The notes below the pieces were generated by a model. It searched no databases. It was not told the origin of the DNA and was given only the letters and a program-made list of their open reading frames with translations. This document shows positions 59,048 to 64,000 of a DNA stretch of 64,000 bases, piece after piece. Both the position numbers and the translations under genes were made by a program. The stretch lies in NCBI RefSeq assembly GCF_001722335.1, contig NZ_MIHA01000003.1, forward strand, positions 62,001 through 126,000. Direction: 5' to 3'. The number at the start of each line of letters is the position of its first letter. Positions within the stretch are counted from its first letter, which is position 1. The DNA is from Mycolicibacterium flavescens (GTDB lineage: Bacteria; Actinomycetota; Actinomycetes; Mycobacteriales; Mycobacteriaceae).

Positions 59048-60135
59048 GTGCGCTCATCGGCGGCGTGTTCGCCACGAAGGACACCGGGGACAGCGACGCC
59101 GAACTCCGCGGGCTCGTCGACGATCTCGGGCGGCGTTCCTATGACGCCGGGCTGGGCCGCCGCGGCATCCCCGACGTGTTCGACGCCGAACTGTGGGACA
59201 ACCTCGAGGCGACCGGACTGGCCAGGCTCACGAGCACCCCCGACATGGGCGCAGGGCCGTCGGAGCTGGCGATAGCGCTCTATGGCGTGGCGCGGCATGC
59301 CGGCGCGGTCCCCTTGGCCGAAACCGACGCACTCGCAGGATGGCTCGGTCAACTCGCGGGCATCGAGCTGCCCGGCGGGCCACTGACCGTGGCAGTCGCT
59401 GATGCCGAGACAGACGGCACGCGCATCACCGGCACCGCGAGGGACGTGCCCTGGGCGCGGGCATGCACCACGGTGCTCGCGGTCCGCGGGCGCGGCGGCC
59501 TGCGGGTCGGTGTGCTCGACCCGGCGTCCACCATCGCGCACGAGAATCACAATCTGGCGGGAGAACCCCGCGATTCGATCGAATTCGACGTGCCTGCCGC
59601 CCAATTGCGAGCCGTGGCGACAACAGCGGAGGACGAACTCATCCGCCGCGGCGCATGGTCGCGATGTGTCCAGATCGTCGGAGCACTCGACGCCGCCGCG
59701 ACGCTGACCGTCGAGTACACCCGCCAACGGGTGCAGTTCGGCCGCGCCCTGACCGCGTTTCAATCCGTCCAGCAATCGCTCGCCGGAATGGCGGGTGAGA
59801 TCGAAAGGGCCCGCGCCGCGGTCGAACTGGCAGTCGTTGCGGCCACCGAACACGGCTTCGACTCCCCCTACACCGACTATGCCGTCGCCGTCGCCAAGGT
59901 CGCGGTCGGCCGTGCCATCGGTCCTGTCACCACCACTGCACATCAGCTGCACGGTGCGATCGGTGTCACCAGTGAGCATCCGCTGTGGCTGTTCACGTTG
60001 CGGGCCCAGAGCTGGAGCTCCGACTATGGCACCACCAACAACTTCGCTCGCCGTCTGGGTCGGCTGGCGCTGGCCGCGGAGGATCCGTGGGACCTGATAG
60101 CGGGCGATCTGGCCCAACTCGAAAACACCAATTGA
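59044..60135 (+). CDS. Acyl-CoA dehydrogenase, small subunit type
   Basis: 363 residues; C-terminal ACAD half clear (VEYTRQRVQFGRALTAFQSV, QQSLAGMAGEIERARAAVEL, TTAHQLHGAIGVTSEHPLW, LFTLRAQSWSSDYG). The middle lacks the SEPxxGSD signature. GTG 59044 overlaps the previous stop. Probably the second chain of a mixed ACAD. An SDR gene follows 13 bp later. Confidence 0.9.
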   Translation: MSALIGGVFATKDTGDSDAELRGLVDDLGRRSYDAGLGRRGIPDVFDAELWDNLEATGLARLTSTPDMGAGPSELAIALYGVARHAGAVPLAETDALAGWLGQLAGIELPGGPLTVAVADAETDGTRITGTARDVPWARACTTVLAVRGRGGLRVGVLDPASTIAHENHNLAGEPRDSIEFDVPAAQLRAVATTAEDELIRRGAWSRCVQIVGALDAAATLTVEYTRQRVQFGRALTAFQSVQQSLAGMAGEIERARAAVELAVVAATEHGFDSPYTDYAVAVAKVAVGRAIGPVTTTAHQLHGAIGVTSEHPLWLFTLRAQSWSSDYGTTNNFARRLGRLALAAEDPWDLIAGDLAQLENTN

Positions 60136-60148
60136 TAAGGGAGAACAC

Positions 60149-60928
60149 GTGACTGTGCAACAATTCGACGGCGCCTCGGCCATCGTCAGCGGCGGTGCCG
60201 GCGGCCTGGGAGAGGCGACGGTACGCCGCCTCCACGCCGACGGGCTCGGCGTCGTGATCGCCGATCTCGCCGCGGACAGGGGCAAGGCGCTCGCAGACGA
60301 ACTCGGGTCGCGGGCGTTGTTCGTCAGCACCGACGTGACGAGCGACGACAGTGTCCTTGCCACTATCGAGCAGGCCCAGCAGCTCGGCCAGTTGCGCTAC
60401 GCGGTCGTCGCGCACGGCGGCTTCGGCGTGGCGCAACGGATCGTGCAGCGCGACGGCAGCCCGGCCGACATGACGGCATTCGACAAGACCATCAACCTCT
60501 ATCTCAACGGCACCTACAACTTGACCCGCCTGGTTGCAGCCGCTGTCGCCGGCGCCGAACCCCTCGACAACGGCGAACGGGGTGCCATCGTGATGACCGC
60601 TTCGGTGGCCGGGTACGAAGGTCAGATCGGGCAAACTGCTTATGCCGCAGCAAAAGCCGGCGTCATCGGTTTGACGATCGCAGCTGCCCGGGACCTGAGC
60701 TCCGTGGGAATCCGGGTCAACACGATCGCCCCCGGAACGATGAAGACTCCGATCATGGAGTCCGTCGGAGAAGAAGCGATCGCCAAGTTCGCCGCCAACA
60801 TCCCGTTCCCGAAGCGGCTCGGCGCACCCGACGAATATGCCGATGCGGCGGCGTTCCTGCTGACCAACACCTACGTCAACGGTGAGGTCATGCGCCTCGA
60901 CGGGGCGCAGCGCTTCACCCCGAAATAA
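60149..60928 (+). CDS. SDR, 17beta-HSD10/3-hydroxyacyl-CoA dehydrogenase-like
   Basis: 259 residues. SAIVSGGAGGLGEATVRRL, VIADLAADRGKALADEL, VMTASVAGYEGQIGQTAYAA with Tyr and Lys in YAAAKAGVIG, and GAPDEYADAAAFLLTN. The insertion after the catalytic Ser (VAGYEGQIGQ) is that of short-chain 3-hydroxyacyl-CoA dehydrogenases (HSD10 type). It should oxidise an (S)-3-hydroxyacyl-CoA in this operon. AAGGGAGAAC precedes GTG 60149. Confidence 0.92.
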   Translation: MTVQQFDGASAIVSGGAGGLGEATVRRLHADGLGVVIADLAADRGKALADELGSRALFVSTDVTSDDSVLATIEQAQQLGQLRYAVVAHGGFGVAQRIVQRDGSPADMTAFDKTINLYLNGTYNLTRLVAAAVAGAEPLDNGERGAIVMTASVAGYEGQIGQTAYAAAKAGVIGLTIAAARDLSSVGIRVNTIAPGTMKTPIMESVGEEAIAKFAANIPFPKRLGAPDEYADAAAFLLTNTYVNGEVMRLDGAQRFTPK

Positions 60929-61035
60929 TTCGGACCGACGACGTCACGGTCTGGCTGGCGCCCGGCAGCCAGACCGTCCGTCCGATCGTCGGCAGGCGCG
61001 CTGAGGCGCCGCGAAGGCACGAAGATTGGGGTCGG

Positions 61036-61881
61036 TTGGTGGGGACGCTTTCGGATGTGTTGAACCTGTTTGAGCTGACGGTGCTGGAACCCGACACCTT
61101 CGAGGGCACCCAACCCGATCCGCCCAATCACCACATCGTCGGTGGCCAAATCGCCGCACAGGCGCTGATGGCCGCCAGTCGCACCGTGGAGGGGCGTCCA
61201 CCGCACAGCGTGCACGTCTATTTCCTGCGCCGCGGGGATGCACGCCGGCCGGTCCGATTCGCGGTCTCTCGCCTGCATGACGGCGGCACGTTCTCGGCTC
61301 GCCGGATCGTCGCCACCCAAGGCGGTGAGGTGCTGATGGAGGGCCTCGCATCGTTCACCGGCGGCGCCGACTCCGCCACCTACCAGCGCGAAATGCCCCA
61401 CGCGCCGCCGCCCGAATCCTTGATTCAGATTGAAGAGCAACTGGCACCCTACGCCGAGGAGTTCGGCGGCTGGTGGGCCGATGAGCGTCCGTTCGACGTC
61501 CGCTACGTCGACCCGCCTCCGCGCGTCGCCATGGATTCAGATGAACCAGCGCGACCGGTGAGTCGGATCTGGCTACGGGCCAGGGGTGCCCTCCCGGTCG
61601 ACCCCGTCACCAACAGTTGCGTACTCACGCTTCAAAGCGCCCTCACACCGGTCGAGGCCACGTTGGGGCCAATGCGCAAGTCGCAGTACGACATATCGGC
61701 GCTGCTCGATCACACCGTGTGGTTCCACCGGCCTGCCGACTTCTCGGACTGGCTCTTCTACGAACAAACCTCACCCACTGGGGCCGACGGTCGTGCGCTA
61801 GCGGCGGGCGCAATCTACAACAAAAGCGGGGACTTGGTGTGTACCGCTGTCCAGGAGGTCTACTTCCCTGCGCCCAGATAG
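61036..61881 (+). CDS. Acyl-CoA thioesterase II (TesB-like)
   Basis: 281 residues with two hotdog halves: LELTVLEPDTFEG-like start, NHHIVGGQIAAQALMAASRT, HSVHVYFLRRGDARRPVRF, and the C-terminal ISALLDHTVWFHRPADFSD, WLFYEQTSPTGADGRALA. The Asp, Ser/Thr and Gln of TesB have clear candidates in LLDHTVWFH, TSPT and VQEVYF. It may release acids to balance CoA. GTG 61036 was taken because the next candidate is downstream of the first strand. Confidence 0.87.
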   Translation: MVGTLSDVLNLFELTVLEPDTFEGTQPDPPNHHIVGGQIAAQALMAASRTVEGRPPHSVHVYFLRRGDARRPVRFAVSRLHDGGTFSARRIVATQGGEVLMEGLASFTGGADSATYQREMPHAPPPESLIQIEEQLAPYAEEFGGWWADERPFDVRYVDPPPRVAMDSDEPARPVSRIWLRARGALPVDPVTNSCVLTLQSALTPVEATLGPMRKSQYDISALLDHTVWFHRPADFSDWLFYEQTSPTGADGRALAAGAIYNKSGDLVCTAVQEVYFPAPR

Positions 61882-61884
61882 TTA
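61878..61884. promoter_or_regulatory. ATAGTTA box before methyltransferase
   Basis: Overlaps the TesB stop codon; GTTAGCCACTATAAGATTG follows, a possible -10 (TATAAG) for the gene at 61927. Confidence 0.35.
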
Positions 61885-61926
61885 GCCACTATAAGATTGG
61901 GCGGACGAAGCCGGCGGAGGGCGACC

Positions 61927-62868
61927 ATGGCAAGAGCGGAAAACGACACGTGGGACATCACCGAGAGCGTGGGCGCGACCGCGCTGGGTGTTGCGGCCGG
62001 CCGGGCCGCGGAGACCAACAGCGAGAATCCGCTGATCCGAGATCCGTACGCGCAGATGTTCCTCGAGGCTGCGGGAAACGGTGTCTGGACCATGTATCTG
62101 CGCCCAGAGGAACTGCCCGCCGAACTGGTCGAGATCGATCCCCGCTTCAAAGAGCGGATGCAGGCGATGATGGGATACACCGCTTCACGCACGTTGTTCT
62201 TCGACGAGTTCTTCACTGACGCGGCGGCGAGTGGAATTCGCCAGGCGGTGATCCTGGCCGCAGGTCTGGATGCGCGCGCCTGGCGGTTGGACTGGCCTGC
62301 CGGCAGTGTGGTCTACGAGATCGATCAGCCGAAGGTCCTGGACTTCAAGTTGTCCGCGCTCGAGGCGCACGGGGTTTCACCAGCAGCAACCTACGTCGGC
62401 GTTCCGGTCGACCTGCGCAACGATTGGCCGGCCGCCCTGCGCGCGGCCGGCTTCGATCCCGCCACCCCGACCGCCTGGTCCGCCGAGGGCTTGCTGCCGT
62501 ATCTGACCGCCAGTGCGCAGGACGTGCTCTTCGAGCGGATCACGGATCTGAGCGCAGCCGGCAGTCGGGCGGCGGTGGAGGCGTTCAACAACGAGTTCTT
62601 CAGCGCGGAGAGTTTTGCGCGACGCGAGGAACAAATCCAGCTATATCGCGAAGCCGCGGCCAAGCTGGGCCGGGAGGACATCGCTGCGTCTGGCAATCTC
62701 CTTTACGAGGAGGAGCGCACCGAGGTTGTCGATTGGCTCACCGCCCACGGTTGGCGGGCGTCCGGGGTAAGCGCGGCCGACCTGCTGGCCCGCAATGGCC
62801 GGTCCGTGCCAAGCGATCTGGACGACGGCGTTCCGCAGAGCGTCTTCGTTGACGCGCGGTTGCCCTGA
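61927..62868 (+). CDS. SAM-dependent methyltransferase, TIGR00027 (mycobacterial) family
   Basis: 313 residues. The family start [37 protein letters not shown] and the SAM motif [18 protein letters not shown] are distinctive. [13 protein letters not shown] and [14 protein letters not shown] follow. Mycobacteria have many of these O-methyltransferase-like proteins, few with known substrates. GGAGGG is placed before ATG 61927. It does not look functionally tied to the neighbours. Confidence 0.92.
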   Translation: MARAENDTWDITESVGATALGVAAGRAAETNSENPLIRDPYAQMFLEAAGNGVWTMYLRPEELPAELVEIDPRFKERMQAMMGYTASRTLFFDEFFTDAAASGIRQAVILAAGLDARAWRLDWPAGSVVYEIDQPKVLDFKLSALEAHGVSPAATYVGVPVDLRNDWPAALRAAGFDPATPTAWSAEGLLPYLTASAQDVLFERITDLSAAGSRAAVEAFNNEFFSAESFARREEQIQLYREAAAKLGREDIAASGNLLYEEERTEVVDWLTAHGWRASGVSAADLLARNGRSVPSDLDDGVPQSVFVDARLP

Positions 62869-62904
62869 CTGGCAATTCACCGTGGCTGGCACGCGGTTCC
62901 GGGC

Positions 62905-63732
62905 TCAGAGCCGTCCCTCGACCTGAAGTTCCGGATGCACCCAGTCCGGTGAGTTCTTCTGCTTGAACGCCCGGAAGCCCTCGCGCGCCTCCGGACCGAA
63001 CAGGCTGGTCTGCATGCCGATCCGGTCGTACAGGCCCAGGTAGTTGTCCAGGCTGGCCTTGATTACCCCGCGGGCCGCAGGAGCAGTCCGGCAGCTTTGT
63101 GCCAGAAGCTCTTTCGCGGTGTCGAGCAGTTCGTCGTGGGGAACCACCCTGGCGACCATGCCCCACTCCACCGCCTCTTGGGCGTTCAACGTCCGTCCGG
63201 TGAACATCAGGTCCTTTGTGCGGACCGGGCCGATCATCCGCGCCAGCACCTGGCTGTAGTAGGTGTCTGCGATGCCGCGGAACAGCTCGGGCACGCGGAA
63301 GGTGGCCCGGTCGCTGACCACGGCGAGATCGCTGCACATCGCGATCTGCAGACCGCCGCCCTGACACAGCCCGTTGACCGCCGACACGACCGGCTTCGGA
63401 GACTGCCGCAACACGTCGAAGGGCGTCACGTCCATGCCTATGGTGGAGGCGAAGTCCATCCAGTTGTCCTCTGCCGCTTGACCGAGGTCGCCGCCGGGCG
63501 CGAAGACGTCACCGGTGCCGGTGATGAGCAGTCCCGCCAGGTCGGGATCCGCGTTGACCCGACTGATTGCGTAGCGGATGCCGAAGTACATGGCCGGAGT
63601 CATCGCGTTGCGTGCCTGCGGTCGATCCAAGGTGCAGATCGCGAACGCCCCCTCTCGTGTGAACGTGAGAAACGGGGTGCCGAGCCAGTCGCCGTCGGGT
63701 GGGCGCGGACCGCCGTTGGGGCTGTCGGACAT
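62905..63732 (-). CDS. Crotonase-family protein, one catalytic Glu retained
   Basis: 275 residues. FAICTLDRPQARNAMTPAM, DVFAPGGDLGQAAED, NGLCQGGGLQIAMCSDLAVV and FRVPELFRGIADTYYSQVL. The second hydratase Glu (in VPELFRG) is kept, the first (after GGG) is Gln. Could be a hydratase with altered mechanism or an isomerase. ATG 63732 has GAAGGG at a good distance; a longer frame runs through promoter-like DNA. Confidence 0.9.
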   Translation of the reverse strand: MSDSPNGGPRPPDGDWLGTPFLTFTREGAFAICTLDRPQARNAMTPAMYFGIRYAISRVNADPDLAGLLITGTGDVFAPGGDLGQAAEDNWMDFASTIGMDVTPFDVLRQSPKPVVSAVNGLCQGGGLQIAMCSDLAVVSDRATFRVPELFRGIADTYYSQVLARMIGPVRTKDLMFTGRTLNAQEAVEWGMVARVVPHDELLDTAKELLAQSCRTAPAARGVIKASLDNYLGLYDRIGMQTSLFGPEAREGFRAFKQKNSPDWVHPELQVEGRL

Positions 63733-63756
63733 CTGAAATCCCTTCCAGAGCTTTGA

Positions 63757-64000
<244 letters not shown>

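Noticed and set aside
58840..60363. 507-codon minus-strand frame
   Set aside because: Antisense to the small ACAD (59044) and the SDR start; no recognisable domain.

Overview
The window is high-GC DNA that reads as a Mycobacteriaceae chromosome, most likely a fast-growing Mycolicibacterium-type species. This rests on recognisable mycobacterial families: an FprB-type ferredoxin/ferredoxin-NADP reductase, a barrel-less PpdK followed by its winged-helix partner (the Rv1127c/Rv1126c arrangement as I remember it), a TIGR00027 methyltransferase, DUF732 and CAP-like secreted proteins, mycofactocin-type SDRs, and very many FadE/FadD/EchA/Ltp paralogues. I saw no rRNA, tRNA, CRISPR array or intact insertion sequence.

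Layout. 1-8.1 kb: a truncated CoA-transferase, a TetR gene with a palindromic operator, fprB, an alpha/beta hydrolase, an acyl-CoA dehydrogenase (ACAD) and an enoyl-CoA hydratase, interleaved with many broken pieces (ACAD, crotonase and MaoC remnants, and an SDR joined to a MaoC C-terminus). 8.1-14.8 kb: P450-type ferredoxin, ppdK pair, amidohydrolase with a divergent small helical protein, a double-domain TetR, two small secreted proteins (one frameshifted). 14.8-21 kb: FadD, cysteine-less thiolase, MaoC hydratase, true thiolase plus DUF35 protein, a DUF2889 gene broken by an in-frame TAG, and a TetR. 21-30.5 kb: membrane protein, APH-like protein, Rieske oxygenase and reductase pair, TetR flanked by duplicated operators, SnoaL and DinB proteins, TetR, second amidohydrolase. 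30.5-43.4 kb: cupin, FadD, thiolase, P450, then one long plus-strand run FadD - ACAD - amidohydrolase - small helical protein - ACAD - CoA-transferase - SDR. 43.4-64 kb: SDR, VOC protein, CoA-transferase, aldehyde dehydrogenase, ACADs in large+small pairs, a GntR/FCD regulator, thioesterases, crotonases, thiolase and ketosynthase-like/OB proteins, SDRs, a methyltransferase and the start of a mycofactocin-type SDR.

Together the genes look like a large catabolic island that oxidises a hydrophobic, probably cyclic substrate: oxygenases (P450, Rieske) activate it, CoA ligases and transferases make thioesters, ACADs, hydratases, SDRs and thiolases run beta-oxidation-like cycles, and amidohydrolase-superfamily enzymes may open rings or remove carboxyls. 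The substrate cannot be read from the sequence. Local TetR/GntR regulators and recurrent AT-rich boxes (ATAGTTA core) in the promoter gaps suggest partial co-regulation. Several loci show recent decay.
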